64,000 nucleotides of DNA, taken from the NCBI GenBank assembly GCA_018268195.1, contig JAFDWZ010000035.1:30119-94118 (forward strand). Reading direction: 5' to 3'. The notes below the pieces were generated by a model. The model saw only the letters and a list, made by a program, of their open reading frames with translations, had not been told where the DNA came from and searched no databases. The position numbers were made by a program, and so were the translations under genes. The first letter of the stretch is position 1; the number at the start of each line of letters is the position of its first letter. Source of the stretch: Bacteroidota bacterium. GTDB taxonomy: Bacteria; Bacteroidota; Bacteroidia; AKYH767-A; OLB10. Shown here one piece after another: positions 55,401 to 62,882 of the stretch.

Positions 55401-56110
55401 AACTCTACACCACCGCTGTAATGCTTTGAAGGCCCTCTGGTAGTAATGCTAATAATACCTCCTGTAGCATCACCGTATTGTGCAGGTACACCACCGGTAA
55501 TTACCGTAACCTGCTCGATTGCAGATTGCGGAACCTGAGCACTACCTCTAACTTTAACTCCATCCACATAATAGTCGGTAGCATCTGATCGTGATCCACG
55601 AATATTCAGGTCGCTTCCTTCGTCACGTTGGTAAACACCTGCTGCAGTTGCAGCAACTGATTTCACATCGCGTGTTGGAATAGATTTTATATCTTCTTGC
55701 GTAATAGTAGTTTGAACTGCAGGGTTACCTTTGTCAATCAGAGGTACTTTATAAGCAGTAACTTCAACAGCAGTGATATCAACTGCACCTTTTCCCAATT
55801 TAACATCAGCAAATGTTATTTTATCTACTGACACAATGATGCCGGTAATTTCAGCACTGGTATAACCCACGAAAGTTGCTTTCAGGTTATAAGTTCCGGG
55901 ACCTAAAGGTTTAATGGTAAAATTACCATCAAAGTCGGTTTGAGCACCACCCATCTGTTGACCATTCAGTTCAGCTACTACGCTGGCAAATGGCAACGGC
56001 TCATTCGTGATTTTATCCAGTACTTTACCTTTGATGGAACCTGATTGTGCCCATGCTGCACTTCCAAATATTAAGGTAAAAATGCATGTTAAGTAAATGT
56101 TTCGAAGCAT
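52406..56110 (-). CDS. TonB-dependent receptor with carboxypeptidase-like N-terminal domain
   Basis: 1234 residues. Signal peptide to about AWAQ (residue 22); carboxypeptidase regulatory-like domain (SIKGKVLDKITNEPLPFASV, to about 105); plug domain about 120-225 (IKSIPTRDVKSVAATAAGV, EGSDLNIRGSRSDATDYYVDG-type segment, VPAQYGDATGGIISI); and a 22-strand barrel ending RTIRVGLSFNF. The last residue is Phe, as in outer-membrane barrels. There is no SusD-like gene beside it; the partner is the 1399-residue secreted protein. The substrate is unknown. First gene of the block; TonB/ExbB/ExbD are not in the window. Confidence 0.95.
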   Translation of the reverse strand: MLRNIYLTCIFTLIFGSAAWAQSGSIKGKVLDKITNEPLPFASVVAELNGQQMGGAQTDFDGNFTIKPLGPGTYNLKATFVGYTSAEITGIIVSVDKITFADVKLGKGAVDITAVEVTAYKVPLIDKGNPAVQTTITQEDIKSIPTRDVKSVAATAAGVYQRDEGSDLNIRGSRSDATDYYVDGVKVRGSAQVPQSAIEQVTVITGGVPAQYGDATGGIISITTRGPSKHYSGGVELATSELTDRYGYNLASANVSGPIYSKKDKEGNKSPMVGFFLSAEGEWMKDPDPSAIGINRVKGSVLEDLEKNPLQPNFVNGVIQGTQKRAEFIHKSDIENLKYKPNTKSGEYKLSGNLDFQPSTNFNIKVGGTYNHRDYMDYTYAYSLYNDKNYSNHIANTYRGYVRFTQRFNTDTKESNNKSLLKNIYYSIQFDYTKSFELVQSNTHKDKLFDYGYWGRFNTLRRPVFTQGDNELLGYLPYLTLFSPSGNNLNTEAYTNQYLSFFDNNYAAHVDEYYQTGNTSQFTNTPYYSNPFVIRAGGGLINGQRAGTVYSMWYNTGRTIDGYNFVDNDQYRASATFSADIKNHAISLGFEYEQRVDRQFYITPTGLWTAMYNLSNFWLTEANPEAGSYVINDTIYHPNTYKNDAGTVGFYENVRKKLGLSNTDYVDIFNYDPSNFSLSMFNADELALSGTLGYTYYGYDYKGNKQKVLSPSATFDNFFRKDQNGNYQRNVPAFQPIYMAGYIQDNFAINDLIFNVGLRVDRFDANQRVMKDKYLLYQAYTAGELNINRPENIGSDYVVYVSDLSIDKNSMTANDILGYRSGDRWFDKNGTELTDPRILERQSSSARVLPMLVNKDDDIKSGNYDASKTFKDYDPQITFMPRVAFQFDINDQAQFFANYSILTQRPPAALRIDPWSYYSFEQGVTIANPSLKPEKSINYELGFRQILSRSSVLTISAFYRELKQLLQLRAIYFSYPGTGYSTYDNIDFGTVKGLTLGYDMRRTGNIKLSASYTLQYADGTGSNASSASDLLDTGQPNLRVIQPLDFDQRHNLLLSFDYRYQDGKNYNGPVLFGKQIFANTGARLEFRAGSGTPYTKQYLPTSEGNNIGVQTLGTSKVKGDINSARLPWNSRFDLKVDKDFALNFKDQKAKYYLNVYVQVQNLLNQKNIISVYRYTGNPDDDGYLGSNLGRDYLANIQASGRDAQAFSDLYSIKVNNPDNYSRPRTIRVGLSFNF

Positions 56111-56255
56111 AGGTTGACCTATTAAATTTCTGATTATTGTCTTAAAAAGTGAAGATTTTGTTAAAAATTATACTGCGTAAAAGTATGAATAAAAAAAATT
56201 AACTTCCAAATCAGTTTGATTTTTTTGACACAATTATGATACACATCATTTATTA

Positions 56256-56687
56256 TCAATATTTTGCCCAGCGCGGTTGATTAATTACTTCACCATAAAT
56301 TATGGCGTTTTTTAAAAGTCCGGATTCAATAGAAACGGAAGTATGTGTTATATTAACGTTTTCTTCAGACTTTTCATTCCGCTCAATCTTACCGGAGGCT
56401 ACTGCAGACTGAAAAAAGTCATAATCAGGAGCTGTAAGTTCATTTCTTAATTTACGCTTAACTTCATTCCTTCTCTTTAATGCTTTCACCGTTCTGACAT
56501 CCGAAGTTTCTTTGGGTTCATTATTCTGTCTGCGTTCAAAAGTGGATGATGGAATTTCGGCTACAGGAGGGTATTCTACAGGCTTGCCAAAAGTTCGTTT
56601 TCGGTTTTCTTCAGCCAACTTCTTGTAATTCTTCATTACATACCAGCCGATAGCAATTAAAAAGTAGATGATAAACTTAAATTCCAT
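56256..56687 (-). CDS. Hypothetical membrane-anchored protein
   Basis: 143 residues. One N-terminal hydrophobic helix (MEFKFIIYFLIAIGWYVM), then a long basic and acidic low-complexity cytoplasmic region (NYKKLAEENRKRTFGKPVEY, VKALKRRNEVKRKLRNE) and a conserved-looking end (SGLLKNAIIYGEVINQPRW). The ending GEVINQPRW recurs in small Bacteroidota proteins. Function unknown; it is divergent from smc and may act with chromosome or division functions, but this is a position-only guess. A TATTTTTG box ends 5 nt before the ATG. Confidence 0.7.
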   Translation of the reverse strand: MEFKFIIYFLIAIGWYVMKNYKKLAEENRKRTFGKPVEYPPVAEIPSSTFERRQNNEPKETSDVRTVKALKRRNEVKRKLRNELTAPDYDFFQSAVASGKIERNEKSEENVNITHTSVSIESGLLKNAIIYGEVINQPRWAKY

Positions 56688-56692
56688 GTTGT

Positions 56693-56700
56693 CAAAAATA
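56693..56700 (-). promoter_or_regulatory. TATTTTTG box directly before the 143-residue membrane protein gene
   Basis: A perfect TAnnTTTG on the minus strand, ending 5 nt before ATG 56687. A TTTG is found only 16 nt upstream, shorter than the 19-nt optimum. Transcription from here would give an almost leaderless mRNA. Confidence 0.45.
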
Positions 56701-56827
56701 CAAGTTATCTCATTATCAAAAGAGATATCTATTTTCTAACAGCCGTTAATAAGTTTTGACCGATGTAGAAGTCCTTTTGGTTATTTTCGCAGATTCTCAG
56801 AGAACCAATAAAAAATCAAATATATCT

Positions 56828-59800
56828 ATGCGTCTTTCGAGCTTGGAAATAAAAGGCTTTAAAAGTTTTGGCGACCGTGTAATCATCCATTTCGATAAAG
56901 GAGTAACCTCAGTTGTAGGACCTAATGGCTCCGGTAAATCCAATGTGGTTGATGCCATGCGATGGGTACTTGGCGAACAGAAAATGCGAATGCTTCGCTC
57001 CGAAAAAATGGAAAACATTATTTTCAACGGAACTAAAACGCGCAAACCGGCCAATCTTGCTGAAGTAAGCCTTACTTTTATCAACGACAAAGGAATTTTA
57101 CCTACAGAATTTTCTACTGTATGTATAACTCGCAGACTTTATCGCTCGGGTGACAGCGAATATCTTTTGAATGGTGTTACCTGCCGCTTGAAAGATATTA
57201 CAGAATTATTCCTTGACACAGGTATAGGCAGCGATACCTACTCTATTATTGAGTTAAAAATGGTGGATGATATTATCAACGATCGCCATAACACCATCAA
57301 GATGCTATTGGAAGAAGCTGCAGGTATTTCAAAATATAAGGTTCGTAAAAAACAGACCCTGCAGAAACTGGAAGAAACCGATGCAGATTTAAACCGTGTG
57401 AACGACCTCTTATTTGAAATTGAAAAAAGTTTAAAACAATTAGAGTATCAGGCTAAGAAAACGGAGAAATATTATCGACTTAAAGAAGAATACAGGGTTG
57501 TATCTACAGCTCTTGCGTGGTTTCTGATGCGCGATTTTACGGCATCCATAAAAAACCTTTCGGAAAGAGAACAGACTCAACTTAAGGAAAAAAATCAGTT
57601 GCAACAGCAATTAGAAGAGCAAGAGCAAAAACTTGCAGAATTAAAAATTATCAGTGAAGAAAAGCAACAGTTGCTGTCATCCTCACAAAAAGCGCTCAAC
57701 GAAAAATTATTTATCATAAATCGTTTTGAAAACGAGCACAAAAGCAGAATCGAAAAGCTCAATTATCTGAACGAAAAAAAATCGCAGCTGCATACGCAAA
57801 GCGAGAATGAAAGTAATCAGGTGGTACAACTACAGCAACAAATAGAACAACTCAACACCGACAAAGCGCAGGAAGAAAGCAAGCTGAAAGAGTTAGAAGA
57901 CGAATTGCAAAAACTGAAAGCAGATGTGGATGCAGCAAGATCACAGTACGACCAGTCTGTTGATGAATTACGTCAGCTAAACCTTCATGTTTTACAGGTT
58001 CGTCAGTCAGTAAATGATCACGAAACTTTTATTGCAGTAAGACAGGCACGCGTAACCAGCATCAACGATCAGGCAACACGCCTGAAGGAGCAAATAGAAA
58101 AAGACCGCGCTACTTTACAAAATATAGATACGGAGTTAACTGAGCTTTTACAAAAAAGAGAAACTTCAGAAAAAGAAGCTCACGATAAAAAACAATGGAG
58201 GCTTCAATTAGAAGAGGATATTCGCAAGTTTGAACAACAGGTGCATGAATTGCGTGACAAGCTTTCAGATGAACGCAGAAATTACGAAGTAAAAAACAAC
58301 GAGTATCAGCTAACCAAGAACCTTGTCGAAAAAATGGAAGGTTTTCCGGAGTCTATCAAATTTTTGAAGAAGAACAACAACTCATTTAAGGATACTCCGC
58401 TGCTTAGTGATATTATAAACTGTGAGGAGAAGTATAAAATAACTATTGAAAACTATCTGGAACCTTTCCTCAATCATTTTATTGTGCAGAACACGGAAGA
58501 TGCATGGAAAGGCCTTGACCTTTTGCATACAGAAGGCAAAGGCAGAGCGCACTTTTTTATCCTCGACTCGCTGCAGAAATTCAATCATCATTCTACACAT
58601 GAAATAGAGGGTTGCATACCGGCAATTAGCGTAGTCGAACCACACTCTCAGTATCAGCCATTGTTGAATTATTTGCTTCAGGATGTTTATGTTTTAAAAG
58701 ATGATTCATTAGTGAACCATCTGCAGGCTGAAAATCTGAATAATGCTGTGATACTTTCGGTAAGCGGAAAGTTTAACAGAAACAGTTATTCCATAAGCGG
58801 TGGTTCAGTAGGTTCGTATGATGGCAAGCGCACGGGAAGGTTGAAACATCTTGAAAAGTTGGCATCAGAAATTCAAATGCATCAATCGCAGGTTGAAAAA
58901 TTAAAGACTGAACTTCAGGAAACAGAAAGTCATCTTTCACTGGCAAAGAACAATCTTTCAGAAACGCAGAAAAGTATTTATCAGTTAGACAATGAACTGA
59001 GCAAAGCCGTTCTGACGGTAAACACACAATCCAGCAAAAAAGATTTCATCACTTCCAACTGCGAAAGCAATGAACGTAATCTGCAAAAGTTGCACGAAGA
59101 GCTTACACAGATTGAAGAACAAAAAAACAATGCTCCGGGACTTGGGAACCTTTCCTTAGAGGAGATGAAAATAAATCTCCAGAAACTTACTGACCAGCAG
59201 CGCGAAAAACAAGACGTATCCAACAAAGCACAAAAAATTTCGCAAGATGCATCTAATGCCTACAACCAAAAAAATATTGGTTTTCTGCAACAGCAAAACC
59301 GAATTCAGAATATTATAAGAGAAACGGGATATAAGACCACTCAACAAACCAATCTGAATACTTCTATTGAAAATCTGAAAAAAGAAACCGAAGCACTGGC
59401 ATTACAGATAGATGAAACTGCGCAAATAGGCAATACGTCAGAAACAGGACTCAAACAACATGTTGAAGAAAAAGTTGCGCTGGAACATCAACTTACGGAA
59501 AGTGAGAAGAACTATTTCACTTCAAAAGGAGAAATAGACAGTCTGGAAAAATTAATTGCAGAAACACGAAGAAAGAAAGAAGTAGCTGATGAGCTTATGC
59601 ATACCTTGCACAACGAAGCAAGTGATGTGAATCTGAAAGTTGCTTCATTAAAAGAAAGACTCAGTGTTGAATTTTCAATTGAAGTTGATGATGTAATAAA
59701 TCAGGAACAAAATCCTGAATGGAATGAAGACGACCTTAAAGCAAGGAATGAAAAATTAGGTAATCAGCTTAAAAACTTCGGCCCGATAAACCCAATGGCG

Positions 59801-60391
59801 CTTGACTCCTTTAAGGAAATTAAAGAGCGTTATGATTTTATCATCAAAGAGCAGGATGACCTGAAAAAAGCGAAAGAAGCCTTGCTGCAAACCATTGCCG
59901 AAATTGACACTTCCGCTCAGGAAAAATTCTCGGAAGTATTCCATCAGGTACGCAATAATTTCATCACCGTGTTCCGCTCTTTGTTTACACAGGATGACAA
60001 CTGCGATATGGTTTTAGCTGACAGTAATAATGCATTGGAGTCAGACATTGAGATTATTGCTCAGCCTAAAGGTAAAAAACCACTTTCTATACAGCAGTTG
60101 TCAGGAGGTGAAAGAACCCTTACAGCAACAGCACTGCTCTTCGGACTTTACCTGGTAAAACCTGCTCCGTTTTGTATATTTGATGAGGTTGATGCGCCAT
60201 TGGATGATAACAACATTGACAAGTTCAATAACATTATCAAGAAGTTCTCCAATGAATCGCAGTTTATTGTTATTACACATAACAAGAAAACGATGGCTGC
60301 AACTGACATTATATATGGAATAACGATGAATGAACCCGGAGTAACAGCTGTGGTGCCTGTAGATTTGAGAGAATATGCAGATGCCGTTTAA
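56828..60391 (+). CDS. smc: Chromosome segregation ATPase SMC
   Basis: 1187 residues from ATG 56828 (MRLSSLEIKGFKSFGDR); an upstream in-frame TTG is not the start because SMC proteins begin with this segment. Head: Walker A GPNGSGKSN (31-39). Two long coiled coils (about 170-500 and 660-1000) flank the hinge (about 510-640). C-terminal head: LSGGE signature (1091-1095) and Walker B with D1119-E1120 in CIFDEVDAPLDDNN. It forms the condensin-like ring that loops and segregates DNA, normally with ScpA and ScpB, which are not in the window. Length is typical. Confidence 0.97.
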   Translation: MRLSSLEIKGFKSFGDRVIIHFDKGVTSVVGPNGSGKSNVVDAMRWVLGEQKMRMLRSEKMENIIFNGTKTRKPANLAEVSLTFINDKGILPTEFSTVCITRRLYRSGDSEYLLNGVTCRLKDITELFLDTGIGSDTYSIIELKMVDDIINDRHNTIKMLLEEAAGISKYKVRKKQTLQKLEETDADLNRVNDLLFEIEKSLKQLEYQAKKTEKYYRLKEEYRVVSTALAWFLMRDFTASIKNLSEREQTQLKEKNQLQQQLEEQEQKLAELKIISEEKQQLLSSSQKALNEKLFIINRFENEHKSRIEKLNYLNEKKSQLHTQSENESNQVVQLQQQIEQLNTDKAQEESKLKELEDELQKLKADVDAARSQYDQSVDELRQLNLHVLQVRQSVNDHETFIAVRQARVTSINDQATRLKEQIEKDRATLQNIDTELTELLQKRETSEKEAHDKKQWRLQLEEDIRKFEQQVHELRDKLSDERRNYEVKNNEYQLTKNLVEKMEGFPESIKFLKKNNNSFKDTPLLSDIINCEEKYKITIENYLEPFLNHFIVQNTEDAWKGLDLLHTEGKGRAHFFILDSLQKFNHHSTHEIEGCIPAISVVEPHSQYQPLLNYLLQDVYVLKDDSLVNHLQAENLNNAVILSVSGKFNRNSYSISGGSVGSYDGKRTGRLKHLEKLASEIQMHQSQVEKLKTELQETESHLSLAKNNLSETQKSIYQLDNELSKAVLTVNTQSSKKDFITSNCESNERNLQKLHEELTQIEEQKNNAPGLGNLSLEEMKINLQKLTDQQREKQDVSNKAQKISQDASNAYNQKNIGFLQQQNRIQNIIRETGYKTTQQTNLNTSIENLKKETEALALQIDETAQIGNTSETGLKQHVEEKVALEHQLTESEKNYFTSKGEIDSLEKLIAETRRKKEVADELMHTLHNEASDVNLKVASLKERLSVEFSIEVDDVINQEQNPEWNEDDLKARNEKLGNQLKNFGPINPMALDSFKEIKERYDFIIKEQDDLKKAKEALLQTIAEIDTSAQEKFSEVFHQVRNNFITVFRSLFTQDDNCDMVLADSNNALESDIEIIAQPKGKKPLSIQQLSGGERTLTATALLFGLYLVKPAPFCIFDEVDAPLDDNNIDKFNNIIKKFSNESQFIVITHNKKTMAATDIIYGITMNEPGVTAVVPVDLREYADAV

Positions 60392-60415
60392 CGCTTTGTA
60401 AAAAAATTGTTTTTT

Positions 60416-60673
60416 TTAATTTCTACGATACGTATCGTGGTCTGATTTGCGCCTATTCTTTTTCATCCGTTTTCGTACATCTTTAGTCTGAATTTTCATG
60501 TGCTTCTTTATAGCCTTTTTATCTGCTTTAGCTGCCTTCCTCTTCAGCATTTCCTTTTTCTTATCAGCCTTACGCTGTTCCTTGGTGGCACTGCTTTGAG
60601 CTATAGCACTGCCAGAAATGAATACGATGCACAATATCCAAAATATTCTTCTTATGATTTTTCTTATTGACAT
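60416..60673 (-). CDS. Small exported Lys-rich basic protein
   Basis: 85 residues from ATG 60673, chosen because it begins a signal peptide (MSIRKIIRRIFWILCIVFIS, cleaved near AIAQ) and avoids overlap with the divergent lipoprotein gene. The mature 60 residues are almost all charged, with repeated KKADKK/KRKAAK blocks (ATKEQRKADKKKEMLKRKAA, KKHMKIQTKDVRKRMKKNRR), strongly basic and helical. Such proteins could bind LPS, peptidoglycan or DNA outside the cytoplasm; no family is recognised. It converges with smc, 24 bp apart. Confidence 0.65.
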   Translation of the reverse strand: MSIRKIIRRIFWILCIVFISGSAIAQSSATKEQRKADKKKEMLKRKAAKADKKAIKKHMKIQTKDVRKRMKKNRRKSDHDTYRRN

Positions 60674-60712
60674 TTCTGATGATTTACTAACGCAGTTATT
60701 GATATAAACATG

Positions 60713-60720
60713 TATTTTTG
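60713..60720 (+). promoter_or_regulatory. TATTTTTG box before the Rieske-like lipoprotein gene
   Basis: A perfect TAnnTTTG ending 11 nt before ATG 60732. No -33 TTTG at 19-21 nt, so only the -7 element is supported. Confidence 0.45.
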
Positions 60721-60731
60721 ACAAAAGAAAT

Positions 60732-61163
60732 ATGAAAAAGTTTAATTTGACTAAGATAACCGGTTTTTTATTAATACTGGTTATGGTTGCCGGCTGCCGC
60801 AAAAAAGACAGTGGTATAGTACCTTACGTTTATGTGAATGTAATGCTATACGCAAACGACCCGCAGTTGGTTCAGTTGAATGCCGTTGGTAATTATATTT
60901 ACTACAATGCAGGTTACAAAGGAATCATTATTTACCGCAGAAGTGCAACAGAATATGTTGCTTACGAAAGAGCCTGCACCTATGACCCGGAAAGTGACTG
61001 CGATGGTGTGGTTGTGCAGAGTGATAATTTTACCTTAAAAGACGACTGTTGCAAATCGCATTTTATGATTTTTGACGGTAGCATATCACAAGGGCCTGCC
61101 ACTAGGCCATTGGTTCAGTATCAGACTTATTTTGATGGTACGGTGTTGCGCATCACAAACTGA
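60732..61163 (+). CDS. Rieske-like lipoprotein with degenerate metal site
   Basis: 143 residues. Lipoprotein signal (TGFLLILVMVAGC) with acceptor Cys C22. The rest has the Rieske beta fold order: AVGNYIYYNAGYKGIIIYRR, ERACTYDPESDC, then DDCCKSHFMIFDGS and GPATRPLVQYQ. In true Rieske proteins the cluster is bound by CxH and CxxH. Here the second motif CKSH is present, but the first is CTY, so one His ligand is missing and a normal [2Fe-2S] cluster is doubtful. Such lipoproteins are frequent in Bacteroidota. Location: outer membrane or periplasm. Function unknown. Confidence 0.75.
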   Translation: MKKFNLTKITGFLLILVMVAGCRKKDSGIVPYVYVNVMLYANDPQLVQLNAVGNYIYYNAGYKGIIIYRRSATEYVAYERACTYDPESDCDGVVVQSDNFTLKDDCCKSHFMIFDGSISQGPATRPLVQYQTYFDGTVLRITN

Positions 61164-61177
61164 TAAATCTTAAGCTA

Positions 61178-61594
61178 CTATGCTACAGGAGGCGAATCAG
61201 TGAGTTTTCTGTAATTTTCAGCAAGGGTGTTTAAAAAATTCTTCAACGGTTTTTCCGCCATCATTTTCAGAAACGGATTCATATCGGCATCAAAAACAAT
61301 CTGTAAACGTGTTTGCCCTTCGCCATCGGGAACCAAATTATAAAACATGTTAAAATCAAAAGGAGCTTTCCCTTTTCTGACAATTTTAATCTGCGAATTA
61401 GCATTGCGTTCAGCTACTTCCATTCCCAGTGAAGCCATTCCTTTAATGGTAAAGCTACATTCATCTGTTGTACTTTGCCAGTCGGTAACCTGCTCAGGCA
61501 TGAGCTGCTGAAGATTATTACAATCACTTAAAAATTCAAACACCTTTGCATCAGGATTTCGAACTACAATTTCATCACTTTCTATACGTACCAT
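61178..61594 (-). CDS. SRPBCC (START-like) family protein
   Basis: 138 residues, a single helix-grip fold with the opening IVVRNPDAKVFEFLSDCNN and the C-terminal long helix (MAEKPLKNFLNTLAENYRKL). The internal cavity would hold a hydrophobic ligand; no catalytic residue is evident. It lies 5 bp after pyrE in the same direction and is probably co-transcribed with it, a pairing seen in other Bacteroidota, though the reason is unknown. Confidence 0.85.
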   Translation of the reverse strand: MVRIESDEIVVRNPDAKVFEFLSDCNNLQQLMPEQVTDWQSTTDECSFTIKGMASLGMEVAERNANSQIKIVRKGKAPFDFNMFYNLVPDGEGQTRLQIVFDADMNPFLKMMAEKPLKNFLNTLAENYRKLTDSPPVA

Positions 61595-61599
61595 ATAAA

Positions 61600-62241
61600 T
61601 TATTTAGAACTACCCCACTTTTCCGGGTCTTTTCGCCACGATTGAAGAGATTTGAGATGATTGGCGGAGACATATTTTGTTTCAATTGCCTTCTGAATAA
61701 GCACATCATAATTACTCAAAGAATATAATGGGCATTGCACCGCTTTAAAATTTTCTCGGGCTATTTCAAAGCCGTAATTAAAGACACACACCATTCCTTT
61801 AACAAGAATTTTAGCCTCTCTGAGAGCTTCTACCGCTTTAATGCTACTCTTCCCGGTTGAAACCAAATCTTCAATAACGATTACCGAACGTATTTGTGAT
61901 ATATCGCCTTCAATCTGATTACGTGCACCATGCTGTTTAGGTTCAGGTCTTACATAAACAAAAGGCAGCCCCATACTTTCGGCAACGAGTGCACCCTGAG
62001 CAATGGCTCCTGTAGCAACGGCTGCAATGGCATCGGGCCGTCCGTAATTTCGCTCAATAGCTTTCACCAATTCCTGTCGGATATAGGTGCGAATTCGCGG
62101 ATGCGACAATACAATTCTGTTATCGCAATAAATAGGCGACTTCCATCCTGAAGCCCATGTGAATGGAGTTTCAGGCTCTAACTTTATTGCCTTTATCTGC
62201 AACAGAAATTCGGCTATATTTGAGGCTGTCTCATCAATCAT
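61600..62241 (-). CDS. pyrE: Orotate phosphoribosyltransferase
   Basis: 213 residues. It transfers ribose phosphate from PRPP to orotate to give OMP in pyrimidine synthesis. PRPP-binding motif [14 protein letters not shown], catalytic-loop Lys/Arg in [15 protein letters not shown], and the N-terminal [16 protein letters not shown] segment. Length is typical. It has a consensus promoter whose -7 box ends only 6 nt before the ATG, so its mRNA may be nearly leaderless. It is followed by the SRPBCC gene. Confidence 0.97.
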   Translation of the reverse strand: MIDETASNIAEFLLQIKAIKLEPETPFTWASGWKSPIYCDNRIVLSHPRIRTYIRQELVKAIERNYGRPDAIAAVATGAIAQGALVAESMGLPFVYVRPEPKQHGARNQIEGDISQIRSVIVIEDLVSTGKSSIKAVEALREAKILVKGMVCVFNYGFEIARENFKAVQCPLYSLSNYDVLIQKAIETKYVSANHLKSLQSWRKDPEKWGSSK

Positions 62242-62247
62242 GTTTTA

Positions 62248-62278
62248 CAAACGTAAATCTTATTTTTCAAATTGCAAA
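62248..62278 (-). promoter_or_regulatory. Consensus promoter of pyrE
   Basis: On the minus strand TTTG (62275-62278), a 19-nt spacer and TACGTTTG (62248-62255) match the -33/-7 consensus exactly. The divergent Nudix gene begins 11 bp beyond, so the two promoters overlap. Confidence 0.85.
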
Positions 62279-62288
62279 AAGCCAAATC

Positions 62289-62882
62289 ATGATAAAAGTC
62301 TTTGTAAATGATAAACCTTTCATTTTTTCAGAAAATTTCACCTCCGAAAAATACCTCCGTTACATAGACTGTCCTACTCCTGTACAATTAATGAATGATT
62401 TTAAACGTCCTGATATTTCGGGAGGCTATTATACCAATCATAGCCTTCCGGAAGCTTTTGAAGGATTTTGTGATCAGTTCAGGTGTATAAACGCTGCAGG
62501 TGGTTTAGTATATAATGCTGAAGGCAAACTTCTGATGATAAAACGCCTCGGGAAATGGGATTTGCCTAAAGGCAAAATAGACCCGGGAGAAACTGCAGAG
62601 GAGGCAGCATTACGTGAAGTTTGCGAGGAAACAGGAATATGTAACACAACAATAGTAGCTGAGTTGCCCGGTACCTACCACATTTATAAACTAAACGATA
62701 AGATTGTTTTGAAACACACTTTTTGGTTTAAGATGTTATCTAATGCTGTAGAGAAAATTTCACCACAAACAGAAGAAGACATTCTGGAAGTAAGATGGAT
62801 GTTGAAAAACGAAGTACATGATGCCTTAGCAAACAGCTATGGCTCTATAAGAGACTTACTTTCCGAAATTTTTACTGTGTAA
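62289..62882 (+). CDS. Nudix hydrolase
   Basis: 197 residues from ATG 62289 (MIKVFVND); a longer upstream reading frame would run through the pyrE promoter and is not used. The N-terminal 65 residues ([18 protein letters not shown]) are an unassigned extension. The Nudix box is at 95-117 ([17 protein letters not shown], then CEETGI), with the usual REVCEE metal ligands. It would hydrolyse a nucleoside diphosphate linked to another group; the substrate cannot be told. The stop overlaps the convergent aminotransferase gene by 11 nt. Confidence 0.92.
   Translation: MIKVFVNDKPFIFSENFTSEKYLRYIDCPTPVQLMNDFKRPDISGGYYTNHSLPEAFEGFCDQFRCINAAGGLVYNAEGKLLMIKRLGKWDLPKGKIDPGETAEEAALREVCEETGICNTTIVAELPGTYHIYKLNDKIVLKHTFWFKMLSNAVEKISPQTEEDILEVRWMLKNEVHDALANSYGSIRDLLSEIFTV

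Noticed and set aside
56756..56827. Upstream TTG start for smc
   Set aside because: SMC proteins begin with MRLSSLEIKGFKSF, and the 24 upstream codons look like untranslated sequence.
62163..62288. Upstream start for the Nudix gene
   Set aside because: It would extend into the 5' end of pyrE and over its promoter, and the extra residues have no protein character.
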